This document shows positions 1 to 8,084 of a stretch of 27,909 nt of DNA, one piece after another. A program made the position numbers and the translations under genes. The notes under the pieces were generated by a model. That model did no database searches. It saw nothing but the letters and a program-made list of their open reading frames with translations, and was not told the DNA's origin. Source of the DNA: CAXTTV01 sp964247295 (GTDB lineage: Bacteria; Chloroflexota; Ktedonobacteria; Ktedonobacterales; Ktedonobacteraceae); NCBI GenBank assembly GCA_964247295.1, contig CAXTTV010000047.1, positions 1 to 27,909 on the forward strand. Direction: 5' to 3'. How positions within the stretch are numbered: position 1 is the stretch's first letter; every line of letters starts with the position of its first letter.

Positions 1-97
1 TATTGCTCGCTATATTAAACCCAGGTATATAAATTCTATTCATAATGCCGCCAACGGGGGCGAGAATGAGGGGGGGGTGGGATGGCCCCGCTTCCCG

Positions 98-117
98 CCA
101 GGGGTTCAAACCCCTGG
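98..117. repeat. Perfect 20-bp inverted repeat
   Basis: CCAGGGGTT-CA-AACCCCTGG reads as two perfect 9-bp arms with a 2-bp centre. It sits in a G/C-rich patch between a run of G (70-77) and a pyrimidine tract (118-130). It could be the end of an upstream transcription unit, or one copy of a dispersed palindromic repeat. The 2-bp centre is too tight for an RNA hairpin unless the inner pairs open. I cannot tell repeat family from terminator without the rest of the genome. Confidence 0.5.
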
Positions 118-311
118 ACCCCTTTCTTCTTAGAATGAAATGGCCCTGTAGTAAAAGCGAGCCTAGCATTATCTCTCCAAAGAAATGACCATTTTGTTTT
201 CTGGAGATCTAAACTTCAGTATAACAGTCCGATTGATAGTCAGTGCTTTTCATCTTAAAAAAGCCTGATAGTACTGTCTGGTTGTAGATGTATAGTTGTT
301 AGACAAAAAGA

Positions 312-339
312 TAGACAGTAGATCTATCCTTGTGATACT
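312..339 (+). promoter_or_regulatory. Candidate extended -10 promoter for the ABC-F gene
   Basis: TAGACA (312-317, five of six matches to TTGACA) lies 16 bp before GATACT (334-339), which is preceded by a TGn element at 331-333. Transcription would start near 346 and leave a 5' leader of about 55 nt before the ATG at 402. This is read by eye from the sigma70 consensus only. Confidence 0.45.
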
Positions 340-401
340 CTGTGCTGAGAGTAAAGGGAAGAGATGCAAACACGAAAGAAAAGTAATATAGGTAACAAGA
401 C

Positions 402-2339
402 ATGCCAATCGTAAGTGTTGTTCAGGTAGGTAAATCATTTGGTGCCGAGCGTATCTTTGCCGAAGTCAGTTTTCAGATTGATGCTCAGGATCGTATTGGG
501 CTTGTAGGGCCCAACGGAGCGGGAAAGTCCACCCTGCTCAACGTCATAGCTGGTCGAGAAGAGCCGGATGAAGGTTCAGTCGCCATTTCGCGTGACACAC
601 GGATTGGATATCTCACGCAGCACGCAGATTTTCATCCAGAGAACACATTGCGGGAGGAGCTTTTAACCGTTTTTGAGCATTTGCGAAGTTGGGAGCAAGA
701 ACTAAATCAACTAGCAACAAAGATAGCAGAGACCGTAGACGGACCCGAAAGTGGAAAGCATCAAGAGTTGTTGCAGAGGTACGCCGATCTTCAGCAGCGT
801 TTTGAGCATGCGGATGGATACACCTATGAGAACCGTGTTGATCAAGTGCTGGATGGACTAAATTTTACGCGGGAGCAGCAACAATCGCCAGTTATCCACC
901 TGAGTGGAGGGCAGCAGACCAGGGCTGCTTTAGGGAAGTTATTATTGCAAGAGCCAGATCTTCTCTTGATGGATGAGCCGACCAACCACCTGGATCTATC
1001 ATCTCTAGAATGGTTAGAAACCTATCTTTCGAGTTGGAAAGGGGCCATGGTCATCGTCGCGCACGATCGCTACTTTCTGGATCAAGTTGTAGCTCGGACC
1101 ATAGAGATGGCCTTTGGAAGGATCGAAGAGTATCCAGGCAACTACACAAAATATCTTCAATTGCGTGAGGAGCGAATGGAGCGTTGGCAGCGTGAGTATG
1201 AAGCGCAGCAGGCCTACATAAATCACACCGAAGAATTTATCAGGAGATACAAAGCTGGACAGAGATCCAAAGAGGCGAGAGGGCGTCAGAAGCTCCTGGA
1301 CCGTATGGATCGAGTGGAGCGGCCCCAAGATCTGCCCGAGCTGCACTTTGAATTCAACTCCGTTATAGAAAGTGGTCAAATCGTCCTCACAACACATAAT
1401 CTAGGGATTGGGTATGGGCAAGGTGTAGTACGGTCGGGGACCATCAAAGAAGAGATCCTTGTTCAGGTTCAGGATCTTGAACTGCTGCGTGGAGATCGGG
1501 TTGGGCTATTTGGGCCCAATGGAGTTGGAAAAACCACCTTGTTGCGGACCATCATTGGAGAGTTGCCGGCTTTAAGGGGAAAAGTTTCCCTTGGCCATAA
1601 CGTCAGAACCGGTTATTACTCTCAGACGCATTCAAGTCTAGTATTTGAGCGCTCAATACTAGACGAAATTCGTCAGGTAAGTGTTTTAAGCGAAGAAGGG
1701 GCAAGAACCTTTCTAGGGCGTTTTCTCTTCACAGGAGATGACGTATTCAAAGCCATTGGATCTTTGAGTGGAGGAGAGCGCAGTCGGGTAGCGTTAGCCA
1801 AGCTCACACTTCAAGGCTCCAACTTTCTGGTGCTGGACGAGCCGACCAATCATCTAGATCTTCAGTCGCGTCAGTTTCTCGAAGAGATTCTCAATGAATT
1901 TGAAGGGACCCTGCTTTTCGTCTCCCATGATCGCTACTTTATAGACAAGCTTGCCACAAAAGTCTGGGCAGTTGAAGACCGAATATTGACCCCATATGTA
2001 GGTAACTATACAGAATATCGCACGCGACGACAGCCGATTCTTACAAATGAGCAGGCCGGCAGCACTAGTAGTAAGAAATCGGTAGCCCAGGTGGTCAAGC
2101 CCGAGAAAAAAACGAGCGTCAAGCGGAGCAAAGTCAAGCAGAGATCATTAGAAGACGTAGAGAAAGAGATCGAGCAGGCGGAGCAGCAAGCGAAGCGTGT
2201 CGAGACTGAACTGTCAGAAGCGGGACTTAAAGCTAACGTAAGCGAACTCACTCGACTCTCAGAAGAATATGAGAAAGCCAGGGAGCGAATAAATAGTTTA
2301 ATGGAAGAGTGGGAGTCCATGGCAGACGCCGCCAGTTAA
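402..2339 (+). CDS. ABC-F family ATP-binding protein (ribosome-associated type)
   Basis: This is a soluble protein of 645 residues with two ABC ATPase domains in tandem and no membrane segments, the layout of the ABC-F translation factors and antibiotic-resistance proteins (EttA/Uup/YdiF/Vga group). The first domain has Walker A GPNGAGKST (36-44), signature LSGGQ near 167 and Walker B with DEPTNHLDL from 191. The second has GPNGVGKTT (371-379), LSGGE (455-459) and DEPTNHLDL from 479. The linker between the domains is highly charged, as expected for the P-site-tRNA interaction motif. The C-terminus (about 570-640) is a Lys/Glu-rich coiled coil like the Uup C-terminal domain. Family knowledge points to action on the ribosomal E/P site. 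Whether it is housekeeping or gives drug protection cannot be decided from motifs. The ATG at 402 has only a weak ribosome-binding site. Confidence 0.9.
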   Translation: MPIVSVVQVGKSFGAERIFAEVSFQIDAQDRIGLVGPNGAGKSTLLNVIAGREEPDEGSVAISRDTRIGYLTQHADFHPENTLREELLTVFEHLRSWEQELNQLATKIAETVDGPESGKHQELLQRYADLQQRFEHADGYTYENRVDQVLDGLNFTREQQQSPVIHLSGGQQTRAALGKLLLQEPDLLLMDEPTNHLDLSSLEWLETYLSSWKGAMVIVAHDRYFLDQVVARTIEMAFGRIEEYPGNYTKYLQLREERMERWQREYEAQQAYINHTEEFIRRYKAGQRSKEARGRQKLLDRMDRVERPQDLPELHFEFNSVIESGQIVLTTHNLGIGYGQGVVRSGTIKEEILVQVQDLELLRGDRVGLFGPNGVGKTTLLRTIIGELPALRGKVSLGHNVRTGYYSQTHSSLVFERSILDEIRQVSVLSEEGARTFLGRFLFTGDDVFKAIGSLSGGERSRVALAKLTLQGSNFLVLDEPTNHLDLQSRQFLEEILNEFEGTLLFVSHDRYFIDKLATKVWAVEDRILTPYVGNYTEYRTRRQPILTNEQAGSTSSKKSVAQVVKPEKKTSVKRSKVKQRSLEDVEKEIEQAEQQAKRVETELSEAGLKANVSELTRLSEEYEKARERINSLMEEWESMADAAS

Positions 2340-2359
2340 CGTAGATATATTGTGTAATG

Positions 2360-2400
2360 ACCGGGTTTCCCTGTAGAAAGAGTGGATAGGGAGACCCGGT
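2360..2400. terminator. Stem-loop between convergent genes
   Basis: A 13-bp stem (2360-2372 with 2388-2400, one G-U pair) closes a 15-nt loop between the ends of the ABC-F gene and the minus-strand caspase-like gene. There is no strong T run on either side. It probably works as a bidirectional terminator or 3'-end stabiliser. Confidence 0.6.
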
Positions 2401-2451
2401 CTTACCGTATTACTAAAGAGAAAAAGAACGTTTTCCGTTACCGGCTTTGTC

Positions 2452-4248
2452 TCAGCCCTGATTACCTTTGAACTGCCTACTGATAAAGCCAGCCAGCCCT
2501 GCCAAAACTGGTAGGACACCGACCAGAGAGAGCCAGAGCACAAAGAATAGACCAGGAAGAACCTGATTAGGGTGGGTACGAAGGAACGGGAAAAATTTTG
2601 TGTAAAGACCTGTCAAAGCAACAATCGCGACCAGAAAGAGAATAGATCCAGCCAGAAAGAAATCTCCAAGAACGTTTTTCAGACCGCCAGATCGAGCCCT
2701 CCTAAAGGTATTTACGCAGAAAAGAGCAACACTTAGACAAGCCACAAAAAGCAGCACCGGTACCACGGCAGGAACCTTTGTGAAAGCAGCCATCAGACCG
2801 ATCGCCACGACACCAACAGCCAGAAAGAGAAAGCTGCTTCTCAGTCCTGGTTGAGACGTTTTCTGTTGGAATATTGTGGGAGGGGTTTGGAAGTTAGCGG
2901 AAGGGTTTTTCGTGTTCCCAGAGGGTTGTTTAACGCCGCCAGAAGCCCTTGTAACCGTCTCTGGTAGATTATTTGTCTCCGCCAGCTTCGTCATAATTGT
3001 CGCCTTAATACTATTTGTCTCGGGATTGCCGGGATCGAGTTGAAGCGAGCGATCGGCAGCCATCAAAGCCGCAGAATACTGGCCTATATTTGTCAGGAGG
3101 GCCGCCTGAAGGCTCCAAAGCAGAGCATCATCCGGCACCAACTGCATCGCCCTATTGACCAACTGTAAAGCCTCCTGGAGACGGTTTGAAGCGCCAAAAA
3201 TCTGAGCTTTTAGAGTCATAGCCGCGACATCATTAGGCTTAATCGCGAGACTCTGCTCCAGAAGATGTAAAGCCTGGGCAGGGTTTTGCATTTGGACCAG
3301 GTAGCGAGCCTGTTTTAAGAGCTGAGCCGCCTGCTGATCGGTCTGGATATTCGCGGGGGGTAGAGTAGCCGTCGCGGGTCCAGAAGAGGGCAGAGTAGCC
3401 GTACTATCTTTATGTGTGGGTGGTGGAGAAGCCGAAGGCTTCGGAAAGAAACCGGACTGGAAACCAGGCATAGCCTGTCCAGCAGTAATAGGAGGAGCCA
3501 GTTCCCCCACAAGAATCATCGGTTTGCGCTCACTGCCAAAGACTTGGGGGCGGCGCTGCTCTGGAAGGACATTAAAAAGATAAGCATTAAGTTGTTGTAA
3601 CGAAACCGTATTAGTAGCTGTATCGCGGGCAGGTCCACAGAAGCCAAGGATCATACTATGGACCAATTGCCCCAAATTTTTATCGTTAGCCTCGGCCTGA
3701 AATTCATTGCCGCGACAGGAGCAGAGAAAGATGCGATCGGGAACCTGTTGGACAGCCTGGAGCAGAGAGGGTCCCAACAGCGGTTTTGAGTCAAAGGGGG
3801 CTGAACGACGTAGACTCCAGAGCCTTCCCGACTGGACATAATCGAAAACAACCAATGTATTATCGGCGCGGCTGGTAGCAAGGGCCTGCTCCGCCAGTCG
3901 AGCCACATGAACCCCAGTATTGAGTTGATTATAGAGAGTATTAGAGAGAGCCAGGTAGCCTTCACCAGTCTGCTCATCGAGAAAAGTGTGTCCCGCAAAA
4001 TAGATAAGAACTGAATCTCCAGGACCAGCCGACTGCAAACATGTCTGAATAATAAGTTTTTCTACCAGCTCTTTAGTTGCGTGAGAGCCCAGAACCATCT
4101 GAACGTCCGAAGGCGTCCAGGCTCCGCCCTGACTATTGACCAGCCATTGGGCCAGAGCGCGTGCATCTGTCTCGGCATAGTGTAGAGAGCGAAAAGTAGG
4201 GTCCTGATACTCATTGACACCTATAATAACTGCTAGGCGTCTTCCCAT
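2452..4248 (-). CDS. Caspase-fold (peptidase C14-like) protein with TPRs and C-terminal membrane domain; catalytic Cys absent
   Basis: The start is ATG at 4248, six bases after AAGGAG. A longer reading from TTG at 4263 would put that site inside the gene. The protein has 598 residues. Residues 1-235 resemble a caspase/metacaspase p20 domain: RLAVIIGVNEY at the start, D28 and A29 after the first helix, and the histidine strand LIYFAGH with H87. The usual strand ending D-C-C-H-S-G reads D136-Y-V-Q-S-G141 here, so the nucleophile position holds V138 and the protein is probably a pseudo-protease. A Pro/Ser/Thr-rich linker follows, then about three TPR repeats (roughly 300-410), a second low-complexity linker, and about four hydrophobic segments from about 470 to the end. 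The C-terminal membrane segments suggest tethering with the caspase and TPR parts in the cytoplasm. The gene stands alone. Its role is unknown; a scaffold or signalling function is inference. Confidence 0.8.
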   Translation of the reverse strand: MGRRLAVIIGVNEYQDPTFRSLHYAETDARALAQWLVNSQGGAWTPSDVQMVLGSHATKELVEKLIIQTCLQSAGPGDSVLIYFAGHTFLDEQTGEGYLALSNTLYNQLNTGVHVARLAEQALATSRADNTLVVFDYVQSGRLWSLRRSAPFDSKPLLGPSLLQAVQQVPDRIFLCSCRGNEFQAEANDKNLGQLVHSMILGFCGPARDTATNTVSLQQLNAYLFNVLPEQRRPQVFGSERKPMILVGELAPPITAGQAMPGFQSGFFPKPSASPPPTHKDSTATLPSSGPATATLPPANIQTDQQAAQLLKQARYLVQMQNPAQALHLLEQSLAIKPNDVAAMTLKAQIFGASNRLQEALQLVNRAMQLVPDDALLWSLQAALLTNIGQYSAALMAADRSLQLDPGNPETNSIKATIMTKLAETNNLPETVTRASGGVKQPSGNTKNPSANFQTPPTIFQQKTSQPGLRSSFLFLAVGVVAIGLMAAFTKVPAVVPVLLFVACLSVALFCVNTFRRARSGGLKNVLGDFFLAGSILFLVAIVALTGLYTKFFPFLRTHPNQVLPGLFFVLWLSLVGVLPVLAGLAGFISRQFKGNQG

Positions 4249-4263
4249 AGCAGACTCCTTCAA

Positions 4264-4448
4264 GCTTTGCGTCTATTGTTGATGTGTGGTTATTGTACGA
4301 TATTGCATTCGGTTTGTGATAAACCGGGGAATGAAAAGGTACTTTTGGAGAAGGAAGCGATCTGTGTTTAGTTACTCATCTATGCTATACTTGATATATC
4401 GTTTACCTCCCCTCTCCCTGGAAGAATATCTGGAAGGAGACCATTTTC
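4264..4448. promoter_or_regulatory. Divergent spacer with an extended -10 promoter for coaE
   Basis: On the plus strand, TGCTATACT (4383-4391) is a good extended -10 element with no clear -35. Transcription would start near 4398, about 50 nt before coaE. On the minus strand, TACAAT (4292-4297) is a possible -10 for the caspase-like gene, with a weak -35. No gene is called in this spacer. Confidence 0.45.
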
Positions 4449-5051
4449 ATGCCCCATATTCTTGGTCTTACTGGTAACATTGCCTGTGGAAAAACGACAG
4501 TAGGACGATTTTTGCTTGCATCGGGTGTAGAGCTTTACATAGATGCGGACGCAGTAGTGCATCAGCTTTATCGTCCGGGTCAAGAAATCGCCCTTGCCAT
4601 TGAAAAAGAGTTTGGTTCCGAATATTTATCCGCAGAAGGAGTGGACCGTCAGCGGCTGGGGGAGCTTGTTTTTCAGGATAAGCAAGCAATGAAGAGTTTA
4701 GAAAAGATCGTGCATCCAGCCGTAGGGAAAGCCCTGTTAAAGGAGTTAGAGCAAGTAAGTGAACGGGGGATCGCAGTCATAGATGCCGTAAAATTATTAG
4801 AAGGAGGGTCTGGACGCTTATGTGAAAAGAAATGGCTAGTAGTGTGTCCAGAGGAGCAGGAATTTCAACGTCTGGTTGAGCGTAATCATCTCACAAGTGA
4901 AGAAGCATGGACGCGTATTCGAGCGCAGCCCTCAAACGAGCACCGGAGGAAGTTGGTAGATGAAGTAATTAATAATGGGGGATCGTTAGAAGAGACACGA
5001 GCACAGGTAGCCGTAGCTTTTCAGCGTTTTCGTGATCAAGTTTTAGATTAG
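4449..5051 (+). CDS. coaE: Dephospho-CoA kinase
   Basis: CoaE catalyses the last step of coenzyme A synthesis, ATP-dependent phosphorylation of the 3'-hydroxyl of dephospho-CoA, in the cytoplasm. The 200-residue length is typical. The N-terminus ILGLTGNIACGKTT contains the P-loop (9-17); the usual version is G-G-I-(A/G)-S-G-K-S/T, so C13 replaces the common serine. DADAVVH (33-39) is the family acceptor-binding motif, and RLGELVF followed by LEKIVHP is the conserved central segment. The late RNHLTSEEAWTRIRAQ stretch is the lid region. The segment normally read as PLLFE is DAVKLLEGG here, a mild departure. AAGGAG at 4434-4439 lies nine bases before the ATG. The stop codon overlaps the ribosome-binding site of the next gene, so the two are probably co-transcribed. 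Confidence 0.93.
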   Translation: MPHILGLTGNIACGKTTVGRFLLASGVELYIDADAVVHQLYRPGQEIALAIEKEFGSEYLSAEGVDRQRLGELVFQDKQAMKSLEKIVHPAVGKALLKELEQVSERGIAVIDAVKLLEGGSGRLCEKKWLVVCPEEQEFQRLVERNHLTSEEAWTRIRAQPSNEHRRKLVDEVINNGGSLEETRAQVAVAFQRFRDQVLD

Positions 5052-5066
5052 AGGAGTAGAGAAAGC

Positions 5067-6098
5067 ATGCGTGGATTACGATTCTTAAGGATGTTTCTCT
5101 CCATACTCGTTTTATTTATTGCAGTAGGAGCGGGCTGGTTTCTGCATACAATTCCCCTGTTCAATCAATCCGTTAATGCTCATAGTCGTGAAACAGAGAA
5201 TGCAAGCAATCCAAGCGGCCCGCTCTCCTCCAAATCAGGCAATCAGAATGGATTGAGCCCGAACCTTTTGCGTTATCATACAGCCGCCCGCGAGAACTTG
5301 TTGGAGCTAACCGCTGGATTGAGACCGGGGAGAGGAGATACCATTCCCAACGCATCAGACATAACTGATCTCCCGGTAGCAGATGTCTCATTCTATAACT
5401 GGCGAGGAGAATTGTTATCGGGCTGGTTTTCCGCCTCAAAACAGGGAGCGCCGGTCATTATTTTAGGTCACGGAACGCCGGGCAACCGCGTTTCAATGGT
5501 GGGACGGGCTGCCTTTTTGCATCAGCATGGGTATAACGTCTTGCTATTTGATTTTCAGAGTTATGGGAAGAGCCAGGGAGAGATCTCCACCTTAGGGATG
5601 GTAGAGTCGGAAGACATCTTAGCAGCCATCAACTATTTGCATGGCTTGCCGCAGACCATGTACAGCAAAATAGGCGTATTAGGATTGTCCATGGGAGCGA
5701 CGGCAGGGGTATTAGCCTCAGCGCGTTCAAACGACATCGTAGCGCTTGTTGCCGAGAGCTGTCCACAAGATGCAACACGTGTGGAGGCAGACGTTCCTGA
5801 TGAGTCGTCACGGCAGGCAGACAAAGATCTTGTAGACGCCATTTATGGGGTAGACATTACTCAGGCGCGTCCTGTAGATTTTGTCTCAAAACTAGGGAAA
5901 GGAACAGCGATCTTCTTCATAAATGGAAATGACGACACAATTACACCTTTGGATGGTATGCAGAGCATGTATCAAACGGCCAGGAATCCCAAAGAGCAGT
6001 GGATTGTACAGGGAGCGGGCCACGCCGAGTCATTTTCAGTAGATCCCGATGGATACAAAAGCCACGTAAATAACTTTTTCGATAAATACCTCCAGTAA
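5067..6098 (+). CDS. Membrane-anchored alpha/beta hydrolase
   Basis: The protein has 343 residues. A hydrophobic segment at about 7-26 after a basic start looks like an uncleaved signal anchor, with the catalytic domain outside the membrane. A low-complexity linker (about 35-70) precedes the fold. Motifs run in the right order: oxyanion-hole GHGTPG after a VIIL strand, nucleophile elbow GLSMGA with S208, acid D290 in NGNDDTITP, and H319 in GAGHAESF. The Ser-Asp-His triad is therefore complete. It resembles the S9/DUF1749-like group of bacterial serine hydrolases (peptidase or esterase); the substrate cannot be named. GAGGAG (5051-5056) overlaps the coaE stop, giving a 15-bp gap and an operon with coaE, though no functional link is apparent. 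Confidence 0.85.
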   Translation: MRGLRFLRMFLSILVLFIAVGAGWFLHTIPLFNQSVNAHSRETENASNPSGPLSSKSGNQNGLSPNLLRYHTAARENLLELTAGLRPGRGDTIPNASDITDLPVADVSFYNWRGELLSGWFSASKQGAPVIILGHGTPGNRVSMVGRAAFLHQHGYNVLLFDFQSYGKSQGEISTLGMVESEDILAAINYLHGLPQTMYSKIGVLGLSMGATAGVLASARSNDIVALVAESCPQDATRVEADVPDESSRQADKDLVDAIYGVDITQARPVDFVSKLGKGTAIFFINGNDDTITPLDGMQSMYQTARNPKEQWIVQGAGHAESFSVDPDGYKSHVNNFFDKYLQ

Positions 6099-6361
6099 AT
6101 TAGAATTGTCTAGAAGATTTTTTACAGGGGGAGTATAGTATACGCCTTTATATTTATACGTTATGGACGAAGAGAAAGACCATTTCTTGTAGGGGGTGAG
6201 AAAGGTTTTACCAGCTATTAAGGTTTTATTAGATCGTAAAAAACATTTTACAGTAAGAAAACAATTATAAACGTATATCAATGATTATATATTCGTTATT
6301 GAGAATATTTCGATCTCATCAATGCAAAGAGCTGAGTTTCAATTGTTTTGAGCAAAATGTA
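6099..6361. other. AT-rich intergenic region without a gene
   Basis: This is strongly AT-rich sequence between the hydrolase gene and the livJ promoter. I see only a weak hairpin, GTAAAA/TTTTAC near 6237-6253, and no strong terminator. Short frames here, including one of 64 codons at 6281-6475, lack ribosome-binding sites and recognisable sequence. Confidence 0.4.
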
Positions 6362-6391
6362 TTGACAATGAGGAGAAACACTTCGTATACT
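6362..6391 (+). promoter_or_regulatory. Strong sigma70-type promoter for the liv operon
   Basis: A perfect TTGACA (6362-6367) is followed after 18 bp by TATACT (6386-6391). Transcription would start near 6398 and give a leader of about 160 nt before livJ at 6557. The leader shows no riboswitch that I recognise. The near-consensus hexamers suggest high expression, which suits a binding-protein gene. Confidence 0.7.
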
Positions 6392-6556
6392 CTTTGCACA
6401 CCGGATAATTGGAGATTAGATCTTCGGGTAATTGGTGAGATTTTAGGAGAAGAAAACGTATTTACTTATAAGTAATCATGTCGTTTTCGGCATATTTTAC
6501 TGTGAGTTACAACGAGACATCCTCTAACATGTTTTTTGTTCAAGGAGATTAATTAT

Positions 6557-7894
6557 ATGACGCGGAGAAGAAGGTCACGTATTTTCGCAGTAGTGATGGC
6601 AATGCCCATGTTGCTAGCGATTCTGGCCGCTTGTGGTTCTGGGACGAACTCATCTGGGACGAACTCGGGTTCAACAGCTCAGGGGTCCACAACTATTAAA
6701 ATCGCGACTGATTTCCCGGTATCGGGTCAGGACACCTCAAGTGGTAAGCCTGCTGAGAACGGAGCGCACCTGGCAGTAGATGAAGCGAATCAGCAGAAAG
6801 TGATTCCTGGGTATACCCTCACATTTGTACCTAAAGACGATGTTGGTCCCAGTGGCTCGCATGATCCGGCAGTGGGTCAGAGAAACGTCACAGATCTGAT
6901 TGGTGACAATCTCGTTGCTGGTATCTCAGGCCCCTTCAATAGTAGTGTTGCCAAATCAGTGATGCCGGTTGCCAATCAAGCCCCAATAGCACTTATTAGT
7001 CCCTCAAACACCAACCAGTGTTTAACGCAGAATAGTGCAGCAGTGGGTTGTGATGGGAAGAACAATCTTTTGCCCTCATTGCGCCCGACAGGCAAAGTCA
7101 CCTACTTCCGTATCGCTACAACCGATGACCATCAGAGCACAGTAGGTGCGGACTATCTGTATAAGCAGAAGAACTTGAAAAAAGCCTACGTGATTGACGA
7201 CACCGAAGTGTATGGCGTCGGTATCGCTGATGGCTTCGTCAAAGAGTGGACAAAGCTGGGTGGTCAGGTGCTGGGCCGCAAGAGTGTTCCGAGCACAACC
7301 AACTCCTATGTCTCGCTTTTAACACAGGCAGCCGCTACAAATCCTGATGTTATCTTCTTTGGAGGAACATCATCAACTGGAGCGATTCGTGTGCGTCAGC
7401 AGATGAGTCAGGTTGCCGATTTGAAGAACGCCGCCTTTGCTGGTGGTGATGGTGTTCAGACCACAGACTTTGCCTCAAACGTAGGGGTTACCTCTGGTGG
7501 TTCTTTCTCCACGGTAGCCGCTGTGAACGCAGACACCCTGGATGCCGCGAAAAATTTTATCAGTAAATACAAGAGCACCTACGGTGAGGCCAGTTATGGA
7601 GCCTATAGCGCGGGTGGTTACGATTGTGCCAAGATTTTAATCCAGGCAATTAAAACCGTCATTGTTGACAAAAAGATCGCCACCCCTAAAGACTCTGGAG
7701 ATCAGGCGCAGGGTAAAGTATTCCGTCAGGCAGTAATTGATGCGATTCAAAAGATTGATTACTCTGGAGTAACCGGGCATCACACGTTTGATGCGAATGG
7801 TGACACCACGAACAAAGTCATCTCCATCTATCAGGTGGCAAATGATGCAGCGAACAAGCCGACCTGGAAGTATGTCACACAGTTAACAGTATAA
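6557..7894 (+). CDS. livJ: Branched-chain amino acid-type ABC transporter, substrate-binding lipoprotein
   Basis: The start is ATG at 6557, nine bases after AAGGAG (6542-6547). An upstream TTG at 6536 would swallow that site. The protein has 445 residues. A basic n-region (TRRRRSR) and a hydrophobic stretch end in the lipobox LAAC with Cys26, so the mature protein should be lipid-anchored on the outer face of the membrane. A Gly/Ser/Thr-rich tether follows. The rest is a type I periplasmic-binding fold of the Peripla_BP_6 group: KIATDFPVSGQ at the start of domain 1, then ENGAHLAVDEAN, and later GYDCAKILIQAIK. Family members bind branched-chain or other amino acids, amides or urea, and the ligand cannot be read from sequence. 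First gene of livJHMGF; hairpins follow it. Confidence 0.9.
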   Translation: MTRRRRSRIFAVVMAMPMLLAILAACGSGTNSSGTNSGSTAQGSTTIKIATDFPVSGQDTSSGKPAENGAHLAVDEANQQKVIPGYTLTFVPKDDVGPSGSHDPAVGQRNVTDLIGDNLVAGISGPFNSSVAKSVMPVANQAPIALISPSNTNQCLTQNSAAVGCDGKNNLLPSLRPTGKVTYFRIATTDDHQSTVGADYLYKQKNLKKAYVIDDTEVYGVGIADGFVKEWTKLGGQVLGRKSVPSTTNSYVSLLTQAAATNPDVIFFGGTSSTGAIRVRQQMSQVADLKNAAFAGGDGVQTTDFASNVGVTSGGSFSTVAAVNADTLDAAKNFISKYKSTYGEASYGAYSAGGYDCAKILIQAIKTVIVDKKIATPKDSGDQAQGKVFRQAVIDAIQKIDYSGVTGHHTFDANGDTTNKVISIYQVANDAANKPTWKYVTQLTV

Positions 7895-7908
7895 TATATT
7901 GTAACTGA

Positions 7909-7936
7909 AGGGAGGGATCTTCTCAGCTCTCTCCCT
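7909..7936 (+). terminator. Small stem-loop directly after livJ
   Basis: AGGGAG (7909-7914) pairs with CTCCCT (7931-7936) across a 16-nt loop, starting 15 bases after the livJ stop. It is short, without a T run, and is best read together with the larger hairpin at 7962-8009 as a 3'-end structure protecting the livJ message. Confidence 0.4.
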
Positions 7937-7961
7937 GCCACTTCCTCTACAAGAAGTGCGT

Positions 7962-8009
7962 GGGGTAGTCTTCGGGGCTCTACCATAGGAGAGTGCTGAA
8001 GACTACTCC
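7962..8009 (+). terminator. Long stem-loop between livJ and livH
   Basis: A 12-bp stem (7962-7973 with 7998-8009, one G-U pair) encloses a loop that can itself fold (CTCT with AGAG). There is no U tract, so partial termination or protection from 3' exonucleases is more likely than full termination. Such hairpins after binding-protein genes commonly raise their expression over the permease genes; that role is inferred here. Confidence 0.55.
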
Positions 8010-8084
8010 CTTCGTTATTCTTGTATATCATCGAATGCTTTGCATACAACTTTGCCTTCTGAAGAAAGGTAGGGCCAGGCTTTT

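Larger units (their letters stand above)
1..401. other. Non-coding region upstream of the ABC-F gene
   Basis: No convincing gene is seen here. The stretch contains a G/C-rich patch at 55-125 with a perfect inverted repeat, described separately, followed by AT-rich sequence that probably holds the promoter of the downstream ABC-F gene. A minus-strand reading frame of about 60 codons at 250-438 overlaps the start of the ABC-F gene and has no family signature, so I did not call it. Confidence 0.5.

Noticed and set aside
6281..6475. A 64-codon frame between the hydrolase gene and livJ
   Set aside because: No ribosome-binding site and no family signature, and it contains the strong livJ promoter (6362-6391).
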